DNA of 64,000 nt from Saprospiraceae bacterium (GTDB taxonomy: Bacteria > Bacteroidota > Bacteroidia > Chitinophagales > Saprospiraceae): NCBI GenBank assembly GCA_021738725.1, contig JAIPBE010000012.1, positions 18,994 to 82,993 of the forward strand, read 5' to 3'. The position numbers were made by a program, and so were the translations under genes. This document shows positions 52,848 through 62,619 of this stretch, in pieces. Each line of letters starts with the position of its first letter. Position 1 is the first letter of the stretch. The notes below the pieces were generated by a model. That model saw only the letters and a program-made list of their open reading frames with translations. It ran no database searches and was not told the DNA's origin.

Positions 52848-55043
52848 ATGGGTCCGCTCTACCTGATCACGCCTCCATTCACCCAGCTGAATACACCCTA
52901 TCCGGCGACGGCTTACCTGAAAGGATTTCTGAACACCCGCGGCATCCCCGCTCGCCAGGATGATCTGGGGATCGAGGTGATCCTCCACCTGTTCAGCCAA
53001 CAGGGTCTGACCGATCTTTTTGATCGCATTGACCAAGCTGATCATCCGACCTCTGACAATGCCCGACGCATCATCGCTTTGCGCGCAAACTACATTCACA
53101 GCATTGATGCGGTCATCGCCTTTCTTCAGGGAAAGAACCCGACCCTCGCCCATCGCATCTGCCAGGATCGCTTCCTACCGGAAGGATCACGCTTTGCCCA
53201 ATTGGACGACCTGGAATGGGCCTTCGGTGCCCTGGGCATCCAGGACCAGGCCAAACATCTGGCTACCCTCTACCTCGAAGATCTGTCCGACCTCATCCAG
53301 GAATGTATGGACCCGCATTTCGGTTTCAGCCGATATGCTGAACGACTGGGACGATGTGCTTCCACTTTTGATGAGATCTATGATTCTCTGCAGACACCGT
53401 ACACCTTTATAGACACCCTGTTGATCGACCTCCTGGAAGAACGCATGGCCGACATCCAACCTGGCTTGGTGGCCATCTCCGTTCCCTTTCCGGGGAATCT
53501 TTATGCCGGATTTCGTTGTGCTCAATGGATCAAAAAAAACTACCCCGATGTGCCGGTGGCCATGGGCGGTGGTTTCGCCAATACGGAGTTGCGGTCACTT
53601 TCCGATCCACGGGTGTTCGACTTCTTCGATTTTATCACCCTGGATGATGGCGAAGCGCCCCTCGAACACCTGGTCGAACATATCACCGGAAAACGACTTC
53701 AAGCGTTGCTAAAACGGACGTTTGCGCTGGTAGACGGCAAGGTGGACTACCTCAATTTTTCCCTGGACAAGGACTACAAACAGGCGGACTGTGGCACACC
53801 GGATTACAGCGACCTGCCTCTGGATCGCTATATCTCCGTCCTCGAAGTGGCCAACCCCATGCACCGGATGTGGAGCGATGGTCGCTGGAACAAGCTGACC
53901 ATGGCCCACGGCTGCTACTGGGGCAAATGCACCTTTTGCGATATCTCCCTGGACTATATCCAGAAATACGAACCCCTCACCGCGCAGTTGCTCTGTGATC
54001 GGATGGAAGAGATGATCGCTGCCACTGGTGAGACCGGCTTTCACTTTGTGGATGAGGCGGCCCCACCAGCCCTGATGCGCGAACTGGCTATGGAGATCCT
54101 CCGGCGCAACCTCACTGTCACCTGGTGGACCAATATCCGGTTTGAAAAAAGCTTTTCCAAAGATCTATGCATGCTCCTTCGTGCCTCCGGATGTATCGCC
54201 GTGTCAGGTGGACTGGAAGTGGCTTCGGACAGACTGTTAGATCTCATCCAGAAAGGGGTCAGCGTGGCGCAAGTCGCACAAGTGACCCGCAACTTCACGG
54301 AGCAGGGGATCATGGTGCATGCCTATCTGATGTATGCCTTCCCGACCCAGACCGTGCAGGAGACTGTCGACTCACTGGAGATGGTCCGGCAGTTGTTTGA
54401 GGCAGGCGTGATGCAGTCGGGATTCTGGCATCAATTTGCCATGACAGCGCATAGTCCGGTGGGACTGGAACCGGCAGCATTCGGCGTGGAAGCCACCAAC
54501 ACTACTCTGGGTACGTTTGCCAATAATGACATGAACTACGTGGATGCCACGGGCATCGATCACGACCAGTTCAGCTTCGGATTAAAAAAGTCCCTGCTGA
54601 ATTTCATGCATGGTATCGGTTTTGAATTTCCATTGCAAGAATGGTTTGATTTCCCCATTCCTGAAACGACTATCGAAGAAAACTATATCGATTCTGCATT
54701 ACAGGAACCGGAGACTGAAAAATGGAAACCCAATGCCAAAGTGGTCTGGCTGGGAGGGCCGGTGACGGGCAGGTCGATTGCCCGTCTATCCAAAAAAGAT
54801 GACCAGCCGGGAATAGCATTGAAGATCGTAGATCTGCACGAATCGGTCACCATCAAATTGCCACAAAAAGAAGGGGAGTGGATGCTGGGAATTCTTCCTC
54901 AACTTTCAGTGGCCGCCGAGGACCGTGTAAACCTGGGCTACCTTCAAGAAAACTACACATCCGCTGGTTTGACAGCATTTGACATGTTCTGGGAAGGCAG
55001 AGGGATGAAGAACGTGAGGGAGAGGGGGTTGGTGGTGGTGTGA
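52848..55043 (+). CDS. B12-binding-type radical SAM protein
   Basis: MGPLYLITPPFTQLNTPYPATAYLKGFL; VAMGGGFANTELRSL; HGCYWGKCTFCD (CxxxCxxC); GLEVASDRLLDLIQKGVS. Confidence 0.9.
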   Translation: MGPLYLITPPFTQLNTPYPATAYLKGFLNTRGIPARQDDLGIEVILHLFSQQGLTDLFDRIDQADHPTSDNARRIIALRANYIHSIDAVIAFLQGKNPTLAHRICQDRFLPEGSRFAQLDDLEWAFGALGIQDQAKHLATLYLEDLSDLIQECMDPHFGFSRYAERLGRCASTFDEIYDSLQTPYTFIDTLLIDLLEERMADIQPGLVAISVPFPGNLYAGFRCAQWIKKNYPDVPVAMGGGFANTELRSLSDPRVFDFFDFITLDDGEAPLEHLVEHITGKRLQALLKRTFALVDGKVDYLNFSLDKDYKQADCGTPDYSDLPLDRYISVLEVANPMHRMWSDGRWNKLTMAHGCYWGKCTFCDISLDYIQKYEPLTAQLLCDRMEEMIAATGETGFHFVDEAAPPALMRELAMEILRRNLTVTWWTNIRFEKSFSKDLCMLLRASGCIAVSGGLEVASDRLLDLIQKGVSVAQVAQVTRNFTEQGIMVHAYLMYAFPTQTVQETVDSLEMVRQLFEAGVMQSGFWHQFAMTAHSPVGLEPAAFGVEATNTTLGTFANNDMNYVDATGIDHDQFSFGLKKSLLNFMHGIGFEFPLQEWFDFPIPETTIEENYIDSALQEPETEKWKPNAKVVWLGGPVTGRSIARLSKKDDQPGIALKIVDLHESVTIKLPQKEGEWMLGILPQLSVAAEDRVNLGYLQENYTSAGLTAFDMFWEGRGMKNVRERGLVVV

Positions 55044-55525
55044 CAGCCTCCCACAAACACAATACCCTGTATGGGCCAAAGGGGAGAACATCATCTTATG
55101 TTCTGATCAGGCTGGAGCGGAACATTATATACTAGCTCTCATTGCTGTCCAAAAAGTTTAAAATGAAGATTATGGGCATTGATATTCAATACAATATCTA
55201 TCTTCAGTGCTCAATATTCAGATCAGCCCTTGTCTTAAAATTGTCGCCAAACCAGGGCCTCCTAATCACATCAGGGACCCGTCCGTTTTCAGTTATTCGA
55301 ACACTGATCTTATAGCTTGAATCCATGCCTGATGAATGCCGCATTATTTGGTCGGAAAATGGATCCAACATCTATTCAGAAACGAAATCCGCAGAAGTTT
55401 ATCTAATCTTAGATTGGAATACCAGGCTCCGATCAAATACGAGCGGCCGGGGCCTGATGTAGCCGAAACCACGATCAATAAATGAAATGAGTGAGATTTC
55501 TGTCATGATTATGAAGGCCCATTTT

Positions 55526-55606
55526 GGCGGCAAGCGGTTTTTGGTGACTTTTTGACGCAACAAAAAGTCACTGCCTCGCCGGCAAGAGGCGGGCCAAAAG
55601 CAGTCT
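55526..55606. repeat. REP-like double hairpin
   Basis: GTGACTTTTTG-acgcaa-CAAAAAGTCAC perfect 11-bp inverted repeat (55544-55571) followed by GCCTC..GAGGC hairpin, enclosed by attttggc...gccaaaag. Confidence 0.7.
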
Positions 55607-55729
55607 TCATATCTTAAGAAATGAGAAACAATTGCTAAGAATGGAACCCGGACTCCTTCCACAGTAAATGAATTAGAATTATTTTGAACAGATGTGACTA
55701 GCTCTGCAGGAATAGAACAATTGTGATTG

Positions 55730-56161
55730 CTACTCTATATCCAATTTATCCAAAACCAGCTTTTCAATCTCCTTTGCTTTAAAGTCAAACCATTCTTGCC
55801 GATATTTGGAATCATCGATCAGGCGCTTGAAGTGCTTAAAGGGTTTTCGTGCATTCAACACCTCTAGAAGTTTTCTTTGAAAATATGCGTCCTGTAGTTG
55901 GTCAACAAATGCTTCCATTATTTTAAAGCCTTCATGGCTTGAAGGCGGCTCTATCCGAAAATAATCAGATTCATTCTTTGTGACTTCGTCGATATCATGT
56001 TGAAATACATCCAGATATTCCTGTTCATCGTGATGACTCAAAGCCTCCGGAATGTCAATTACCTCTAAGGTCAATTTATTCACATAACATACGTATCCAG
56101 CCTCAAGGCTTTGCACAATACCTTTTAATATGGGCATTAATTTATCCAAAGAAACAGCCAT
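55730..56161 (-). CDS. UPF0158 family protein
   Basis: GYVCYVNKLTLEVIDIP...FRIEPPSSHEGFKIMEAFVDQL...LLEVLNARKPFKHFKRLIDDSKYRQEWFDFK. Confidence 0.88.
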   Translation of the reverse strand: MAVSLDKLMPILKGIVQSLEAGYVCYVNKLTLEVIDIPEALSHHDEQEYLDVFQHDIDEVTKNESDYFRIEPPSSHEGFKIMEAFVDQLQDAYFQRKLLEVLNARKPFKHFKRLIDDSKYRQEWFDFKAKEIEKLVLDKLDIE

Positions 56162-56483
56162 AGGAATCCTCTTTAATAGTTAACAACAGATCCTGGAGCC
56201 TGGGTGAATCCGGAAAAGGTTCGTATGCATTCCACTTCAAACTGGCTCTCATCCAGAAAAGCTTCCAAATCCTTCTGGATTGAATGTATCTGATCTTCGC
56301 AAATGGTTCTTTACGAAACACTTGAGGATCATTCCATGCGGGCCGGATCGAATATAGCTCTATGGTATGGTTGGCATAATCATATCCAAAGTCAATCTGT
56401 TTCCTTATGTCAGGATCATCCGGCCGCAGAGACTCAATAAAAGTCGCTATTTCCTTTTCGTGGAGGTCAATTATTTTTCCCAT
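56142..56483 (-). CDS. DUF3024-like protein, overlapping the UPF0158 gene
   Basis: QIDFGYDYANHTIELYSIRPAWNDPQVFRKEPFAKIRYIQSRRIWKLFWMRASLKWNAYEP. Confidence 0.85.
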   Translation of the reverse strand: MGKIIDLHEKEIATFIESLRPDDPDIRKQIDFGYDYANHTIELYSIRPAWNDPQVFRKEPFAKIRYIQSRRIWKLFWMRASLKWNAYEPFPDSPRLQDLLLTIKEDSYGCFFG

Positions 56484-56619
56484 GGGGTAAAGAGATCTAT
56501 TCTCTTTCAATGGCTCTGGCAAATAAATTTTGGGGGCATTAAAACTTCATCATTCTCCGACGACACCGAGCATAAACGAAAGTACGCAATGTCTCTCAAA
56601 CAGAATCGACCCCTTGTTT

Positions 56620-56943
56620 TCAAAGCCGTTGTTTTGTAAAGTCCTTTCCAATTTCCTCTTTGATCTTTACTTGGTCTTGTCTCGTGTCGATAATGGTTAG
56701 CACAAAAATCCCTTTGGATTGAATTTCGTAAAGGAGAGAAGTCTGCTTCGTCACAACGCACTTCCGCAGTCCTGGCTGTAGTTCGCTTTCAGGAAAACTT
56801 TTGGGGTTCTTTCGGATTAATTGAAGTTTTAAATCAAGTCGTTTTAGAAAATTGAGATTCGACTTTACTGACCATTCTTCACTCAGATATTCCGAAAGTC
56901 TTTCGAGCTTGTCGATTGCAAGTCTGGAAAAACGGACGTTCAT
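56620..56943 (-). CDS. RelE/ParE family toxin
   Basis: MNVRFSRLAIDKLERLSEYLSEEWSVKSNLNFLKRLDLKLQLIRKNPKSFPESELQPGLRKCVVTKQTSLLYEIQSKGIFVLTIIDTRQD. Confidence 0.9.
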   Translation of the reverse strand: MNVRFSRLAIDKLERLSEYLSEEWSVKSNLNFLKRLDLKLQLIRKNPKSFPESELQPGLRKCVVTKQTSLLYEIQSKGIFVLTIIDTRQDQVKIKEEIGKDFTKQRL

Positions 56944-57170
56944 AAAGACTTTTTCGATAGCCGATCTCGAACAACTTCCCATTCTTCTGTTTCACCATTT
57001 CGTACTTGCTTCCTTCCAATTTCAACTTCTTCTTTTTGGTCAGCTGTCAGTTCGGTCCAAAAATCTTTATCCTCTTGTTTAAGAGTAGCGTAAATCTTGT
57101 CTAAAAGCTCTTTGCTTTCAGATTCAAGTATCTGCTTCACAAGTTCAATTTTCAGGGCTCGAATGTCCAT
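56940..57170 (-). CDS. antitoxin partner of the RelE/ParE toxin
   Basis: Small ORF MDIRALKIELVKQILESESKELLDKIYATLKQEDKDFWTELTADQKEEVEIGRKQVRNGETEEWEVVRDRL; overlaps toxin start by 4 bp. Confidence 0.85.
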   Translation of the reverse strand: MDIRALKIELVKQILESESKELLDKIYATLKQEDKDFWTELTADQKEEVEIGRKQVRNGETEEWEVVRDRLSKKSL

Positions 57171-57826
57171 TTCAAGTCGTTTACTCAAAAATAGTGAAAA
57201 TCAGTCAATCCATGTTCGGGGTCTTTTCGCATTTTGCAAAACGTAAGTACACCCTCAACTCCAATAGCATCATACATATTACATCCGCAAGAAATCTTCG
57301 GATACAAGCTGTATATCTGGTGTATACGTCATTCGCGGTTCAGGTTTTCCTGAAGAACAGGAGGCTGTGTCCTTCGAGTATCTAGTTGAACAATTGCATG
57401 GGCGTGGTATAGCAGGTTCGTGGCCTATCGTGGTGCAGAAGATGTTAGTTCCTTCTACCATAAAACGTGTGCCGGAATGATCTGCGAACAGATACCCTGT
57501 GATTTCATGAAAGAGAGCCAGTCCGGCAACCTGTTTCCCAACCCATTTTCACGAAGATAATCGGAACCCGTGAAACACGCAAGCAGCACTGGCTACCTCC
57601 ATCCATCCCGTTTATTCGATGGACACCTTCCTGCTGGGACTTCTTCCACACCACCCACCTTGAATATCTCCCTGGAAGAAATCAAATGAACAATCTCCTA
57701 CGCGCCCGATCCAACGACGGCTACCGGGTCCTCCACCCGCTCTGGGGTTGCTCTTTAGTGGCGGAATCGGTTCAGGATCAAACTAATGATCACAAAGAGG
57801 GAAGGAGAAAAGGAGGGGGAGGATCA

Positions 57827-58966
57827 TCAATCAAACTCCCGCAGATACTCTTCAAACACAAAGACGCGGTTTCGATCATATCCAGTCATCTCTTTCAAAT
57901 ATCCGGCCTGTACAAACTCCTGAACCAGCGAATTGGCAGCGTTATAGCTCAACCCGGTCATGTCCTTCACCTGATTGACACTGACTATGGGTTTCTCGAA
58001 CAGACCTCGAAGGAGGACCAGGCCTTGTTGGCTTCTGCGGCCAAACTCCTGATGGATGCTGGTTTCAAGTCTCTTTTGCAAGTCCAATATCCGAATCAAG
58101 ATCTGGGAAGATTTCTCTGCTGTTTCAACAATGCCTTCCAGGAAATAGATCAGCCATTGTTTCATGTCATGCCTGGTCCGGACTGCGGTCAGGTTGTCAT
58201 AGTACAACCCTTTATTGTGCTCAAAATAGGAGGAGAGATACAGCAACGGACTGGTCAAAATCTTCTTCTCCACCAGGAACAGGGTGATCAGCAATCGCCC
58301 GATCCGGCCATTCCCATCCAGAAATGGATGGATGGTTTCGAACTGATAGTGCGCAATGGCAATCTTAACCAGGTCAGACATCTGGATCTCCTCGTTGTGG
58401 ATAAAATTCTCCAGATCACCCATCAAGTCCTGGACATGGTCCGGATGAGGCGGAATAAATGTGGCATTTGCAAGGCTATTACCACCGATCCAATTCTGAC
58501 TGGTGCGAAACTGCCCAGGCAGTTTATGCTCGCCTCTGGCTCCTTCCATCAACAATTCATCCGTATGTCTGAGCAACCTGGAAGAAAGTGGCAATTGATC
58601 AAGATGGGTGATCGCATGTTGCAACGCCAGGATATAGTTGTTGACTTCCTTCCAGTCATTCCTCCGTTCGGGAGAGATATCTTCAACATCCATCAATGCC
58701 TCATCCATCTGGGTGCGCGTCCCTTCGATCCTACTTGAGATGACGGCTTCCTTCGTGACATACAGTTGGATGAAGAGCCTCAAATCAGGCACTAACCGAG
58801 AATAGGCATTCAACTCACCAAGTTTGATGGCTGCCTGTTCGATCGATACATTGATCTCCTGATCCTCCCAGATCCACTGGTCATTGACCTTTGTGGGCAA
58901 GAAGTAGGCGTACCCTGACGGGCTCTTCAGAATCTGACCTGATCGGTAGGATTCCAATGTAATCAA
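57827..58966 (-). CDS. Fic family protein with N-terminal inhibitory motif and C-terminal winged-helix
   Basis: IHPFLDGNGRIGRLLITLFL (HPFxDGNGRxGR); SSRIEGT inhibitory-helix motif; C-term VSVNQVKDMTGLSYNAANSLVQEFVQAGYLKEMTGYDRNRVFVF. Confidence 0.95.
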   Translation of the reverse strand: MITLESYRSGQILKSPSGYAYFLPTKVNDQWIWEDQEINVSIEQAAIKLGELNAYSRLVPDLRLFIQLYVTKEAVISSRIEGTRTQMDEALMDVEDISPERRNDWKEVNNYILALQHAITHLDQLPLSSRLLRHTDELLMEGARGEHKLPGQFRTSQNWIGGNSLANATFIPPHPDHVQDLMGDLENFIHNEEIQMSDLVKIAIAHYQFETIHPFLDGNGRIGRLLITLFLVEKKILTSPLLYLSSYFEHNKGLYYDNLTAVRTRHDMKQWLIYFLEGIVETAEKSSQILIRILDLQKRLETSIHQEFGRRSQQGLVLLRGLFEKPIVSVNQVKDMTGLSYNAANSLVQEFVQAGYLKEMTGYDRNRVFVFEEYLREFD

Positions 58967-59011
58967 CGTACAGATTTCAATAGAAGGCTCATCTTATTTC
59001 ACTTTAGCCAG

Positions 59012-59045
59012 TAAAGATACAATATAGATATCTTTATCTCAAGTT
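59012..59045 (-). promoter_or_regulatory. predicted Bacteroidota-type promoter of fic (-33 TTG inside operator copy 1, -7 TATCTTTA)
   Basis: Minus strand aacTTGagataaagatatctatattgTATCTTTA: 20-nt spacer between TTG and TATCTTTA. Confidence 0.5.
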
Positions 59046-59085
59046 CAGGCATCAACTTGAGATAAGAAAATCCTTATCTCAAGTT
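59034..59085. promoter_or_regulatory. putative fic operator: three 12-bp TTATCTCAAGTT sites (+,-,+) with 20-bp centre spacing
   Basis: TTATCTCAAGTT at 59034-59045, AACTTGAGATAA at 59054-59065, TTATCTCAAGTT at 59074-59085. Confidence 0.8.
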
Positions 59086-59263
59086 GCAGGAACAAGGGAA
59101 CCGGATGATGTATTGGAGGTCCAGGTCGGACAAACAGCGGTAAAAGGGCCAGTCCAGGATATTTCATTGAACCCTGATTGGCTCAAACTTGGCTTATCGG
59201 GATATCTCATAAGCACTGAATCATCTGGACGCCTGAATGACACCTTCAGCCTTCTCCAGATGA

Positions 59264-59976
59264 TCAACTTTTCCCTTCACTCGATTTTGCATTCGATTTG
59301 GAGAGCTCTTCCAAATAGTCCAATTGCAATTCCTGAATATCCAGCATGCGCTTATTCTGGTGGATGATCAGGTGGTCCAGTTTCTCGTGCAAGAGCCTGA
59401 TCTCCAGCTCAGCCTTCAGGTTGACCTTGTAGTCGTTCTCACTTCTCGATCTATCCTTCTGTTCTTTCCGATTCTGGCTCATCATAATGATCGCCGCTTG
59501 AATGGCAGCCAGACAGGACAAGATCAGATTCAACAGAATAAACGGAAATGGATCAAATGGCTTGGTTGCCAGCACCCATATATTAATACTCATCCAAATC
59601 AGAAAAAAGAGAAAAAGAGAATAATAAAGGTCCAGCTCCCACCGAACGTAGCGATCTGATGAGCCAATCGCTGCCCGGTAGTCAATTCGGCTTGAATCTC
59701 TGGCTCAATATTTTCAGATAATAAATGGTTGGTGTGTATGGCTTTTACAACTTCATTTTCCAATGCACTGAGCTCCCGACCTTCCTTCTTGATCATGGTC
59801 TCCAGATACATTTTCCGTTATGTATTCAAGATGTCCAGTGAAATGAATTTATCCGATGAAAATTCCGGATAATCCTTTTGGATCAATGACACCAGTTGCG
59901 GTTTCAACGACAGGCCCTGGACGAGATCATCCAGTGGATACTCCTTGTTGGTCAGAAAACAGATTCCCTTTTCCAT
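59264..59976 (-). pseudogene. DUF1003 family membrane protein, disrupted by an in-frame TAA and a frameshift
   Basis: ATG at 59976: MEKGICFLTNKEYPLDDLVQGLSLKPQLVSLIQKDYPEFSSDKFISLDILNT[TAA]RKMYLETMIKKEGRELSALENEVV...GQRLAHQIATFGGSWTFIILFFSFF[fs]LIWMSINIWVLATKPFDPFPFILLNLILSCLAAIQAAIIMMSQNR... Confidence 0.82.
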
Positions 59977-59985
59977 AAAAATGGT

Positions 59986-60702
59986 TTATCCAATATTGAC
60001 ATCAAATAGATACCCTGCCAATGCGGTCAGGCCCATGGCGATCGTACCCCAAAATGTAATTCTGAATATGGCTTTGGAGACATTTGAACCTCCCGTCCTG
60101 GCCGCCGTTCCTCCCAATATGATCAGAAAGAAAATGGCAAAACCATAGAGATAAAATTCAATATTTTTCAGGGGGAGAAAAAGAACGACCAAAAGTGGAA
60201 GTATGCCTCCAACCGAAAAGGCACTCCCCGATGCAAAAGCCGCTTGCATCGGTTTCGCCTGACTGATTTCATTTAAACCCAGTTCATCTCTCACATGGGC
60301 TTTTAATGCATCGGTCTCCGATAATTCTTTTGCAACCGTTAGCGCAGTTTCCCTCTTCAGCCCTCTTTTTTCATAAATTTCAGCCAGCCGCAGCAATTCG
60401 ATCTCGGGCATTTCATTCAGCTCAATTCTTTCCCTCTCAATATCTGCTTCCTCCACATCCGTTTGAGAACTGACAGATACATATTCACCGGCTGCCATGG
60501 ACAACGCTCCTGCTACCAAACCAGCGACAGTTGCCAAAACGATGGGTTCTCGGATATCACTCGCGGCAGCCACACCGATCGCAAGACTCGAAGTCGAAAT
60601 AATACCGTCATTTGCCCCCAGGACAGCCGCCCGTAACCAATTGCTCCGGTGTATAAAGTGATTGGCTAAATAATTGTCGGTTCCTCCCTTTTTAATTGTC
60701 AT
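59986..60702 (-). CDS. VIT1/CCC1 family transporter
   Basis: NWLRAAVLGANDGIISTSSLAIGVAAA, AGALSMAAGEYVSVSSQTDVEEADIERE, ALKAHVRDELGL, AFASGSAFSVGGILPLL. Confidence 0.95.
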   Translation of the reverse strand: MTIKKGGTDNYLANHFIHRSNWLRAAVLGANDGIISTSSLAIGVAAASDIREPIVLATVAGLVAGALSMAAGEYVSVSSQTDVEEADIERERIELNEMPEIELLRLAEIYEKRGLKRETALTVAKELSETDALKAHVRDELGLNEISQAKPMQAAFASGSAFSVGGILPLLVVLFLPLKNIEFYLYGFAIFFLIILGGTAARTGGSNVSKAIFRITFWGTIAMGLTALAGYLFDVNIG

Positions 60703-61223
60703 CTGTATTGTTTGTATTCCTTCCCACAATGTCATGGTGGCTGGCAACAAATCCACCCGGTATCCGCGATCAAGCAATGGTCCATGTCAAGAATTTCACT
60801 CCCTATGGATCGATCTTTCATGTTCCATCAGGACTGTTGCCTCCTGTTCATAATACCATTCCAAGACATCGTCTCTTTGTGAATAGATAGAATGTGACTC
60901 CATCCTTCAGCAACGATACTCTATACATCAGGAAGAAGAAACAGCAAATCATGAGGCCTAAACTACTGCTTTCTTGTACGCCCCAGCCAATTAGATCATC
61001 ACATGAGCAAAATACAGGCTCCCCCTCCGTTTGGTACAAGCACTTGTGTTAGAGCGACCCTCATCTCCGGTTGATCGAAGATGAACAGAGTTTCATTGTA
61101 CATGATCAGAAGATTATACTGAGCACACTCATTAAACATAGGCAATCCAGGCCTACGCTTATCTGGAAACCAGCTACTGATCTGTTAAAACCAGAATAGC
61201 AGGACCTTTTGTCACGCTGCAAC

Positions 61224-61862
61224 TCAATCATTAGAAAAGAGTTTCTTTTCTCTTTTTTCCATCTCCGCTGCGATCACGCGGCCATCTTCATCCTGCGCCT
61301 TCAGCTTTTCGATGATGTTTCGGTAGCTTTCAGCATCCCGGTCCTGGCTCAACTTGAACACAGTATCCATCTCCTGTACTTCGATCTCAAAAGCGACGAT
61401 AGCACCCATGACTTGTTGCTTGAACGCATCAGGCAAATTATCGAAAACAGTGGTGGACTGATGGTCCTGGTTTTCGAAATGCAGTGTGGTCATCCGCAGT
61501 ACATCCTCCAGCGCCTGATCGTCCAGAAAGCGGATGATCCCCCTGATATGTACACTCATATAGTTCCAGGTGGAGGCGGTATGTGGATCGCTGTACCATG
61601 TGGCACTGACATAGGTGTTCCTTCCTGTAAAAACGGCCAGCACATGTTCATTCTGTAGAAAAGCTCTGTGGTGATCCGTATGTTTCATCATATGGCCCCG
61701 CAGGATCTTTCTTCCATTCTTCTCTTCAATAAAAACGGGAATTTGTGTGGCTACAGGTTTACAGTCCGCATCACATCCAGTTAAAAAAGCAAATGGGTAT
61801 TGACCCACAAATGCAAGGATGACCTGTTCGTCTTGTTCTTTATGATAGGGCAGATTGTACAT
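61224..61862 (-). CDS. FMN-binding negative transcriptional regulator (PaiB family)
   Basis: MYNLPYHKEQDEQVILAFVGQYPFAFL, GHMMKHTDHHRAF, VLAVFTGRNTYVSATWYSDPHTASTWNYMSVHIRG. Confidence 0.93.
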   Translation of the reverse strand: MYNLPYHKEQDEQVILAFVGQYPFAFLTGCDADCKPVATQIPVFIEEKNGRKILRGHMMKHTDHHRAFLQNEHVLAVFTGRNTYVSATWYSDPHTASTWNYMSVHIRGIIRFLDDQALEDVLRMTTLHFENQDHQSTTVFDNLPDAFKQQVMGAIVAFEIEVQEMDTVFKLSQDRDAESYRNIIEKLKAQDEDGRVIAAEMEKREKKLFSND

Positions 61863-61947
61863 CAGGCTCTAATTTCTCGGAAAGGATAAGTCAGGCATTA
61901 CCGGTCATGAATAATACGTACAAAATCTGGAATCGAGAATACCTTGT

Positions 61948-62424
61948 TCAACTATCCCCTTCCAGTACCAGCTTCCGGATCAGCGATACCTGACCCAGAT
62001 GATAGTAACTGTGCTCGATGATGCCTTCGATATTTCTGCGCCAGGTGCCGTATTTCGCATCCATGAAGACGGATTCCAATTTCTCGTCCGTCATCTCCTG
62101 CACATGGTCAGCAAACTGCTCAGCATCGGTGACCAGCTTGTGCCGGAGGACATCCCAGTCCTCCCTGCTGTGTATTGGGGAAAGGTCAAAACTGTACTTA
62201 TCCCGAATCACCAGATCTCCACCTGTGAAGACATTCAGAACACCAGCGATATAATAGTGGATATGGAAGGTCAGCATCGCGATGCTGTTCAAGGTTCCGA
62301 TCCTGCGGGAGGCCTGGTCCCAGGGGACAGCCGACAGCTGGTCCTGAAAATTGGTATTGGCGATCCAGGTTCCATTCAGGATCACTTCTCGGAAACGGGT
62401 GGCGAGTTGTTGGGCAGGGGTCAT
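61948..62424 (-). CDS. DinB/DUF1572-like protein
   Basis: LNSIAMLTFHIHYYIAGVLNVFTGG and C-terminal NIEGIIEHSYYHLGQVSLIRKL (DinB-type histidines). Confidence 0.85.
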   Translation of the reverse strand: MTPAQQLATRFREVILNGTWIANTNFQDQLSAVPWDQASRRIGTLNSIAMLTFHIHYYIAGVLNVFTGGDLVIRDKYSFDLSPIHSREDWDVLRHKLVTDAEQFADHVQEMTDEKLESVFMDAKYGTWRRNIEGIIEHSYYHLGQVSLIRKLVLEGDS

Positions 62425-62619
62425 ATGATTGCCGTTCGCATTTTTGTTAACGATGGTGCGCGTGGCGATACTACAGATCCATCATCTAATAGTTCCAGGG
62501 AATTTCAAATGTACAAACTAATAATAATATTCCTTTGATATACCTCAGCCACCATATTGCCAAATTGATGCTACGTGCTGTGCTTATTTATTTGCTTTAT
62601 TAAGATTTTCCCGAAATTG

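Noticed and set aside
56367-56639. 90-aa plus-strand ORF
   Set aside because: Antisense to the DUF3024 gene and its upstream region; no motif support.
59034-59085. CRISPR-like short regularly spaced repeats
   Set aside because: Only three 12-bp copies in alternating orientation with 8-bp spacers; fits an operator, not CRISPR.
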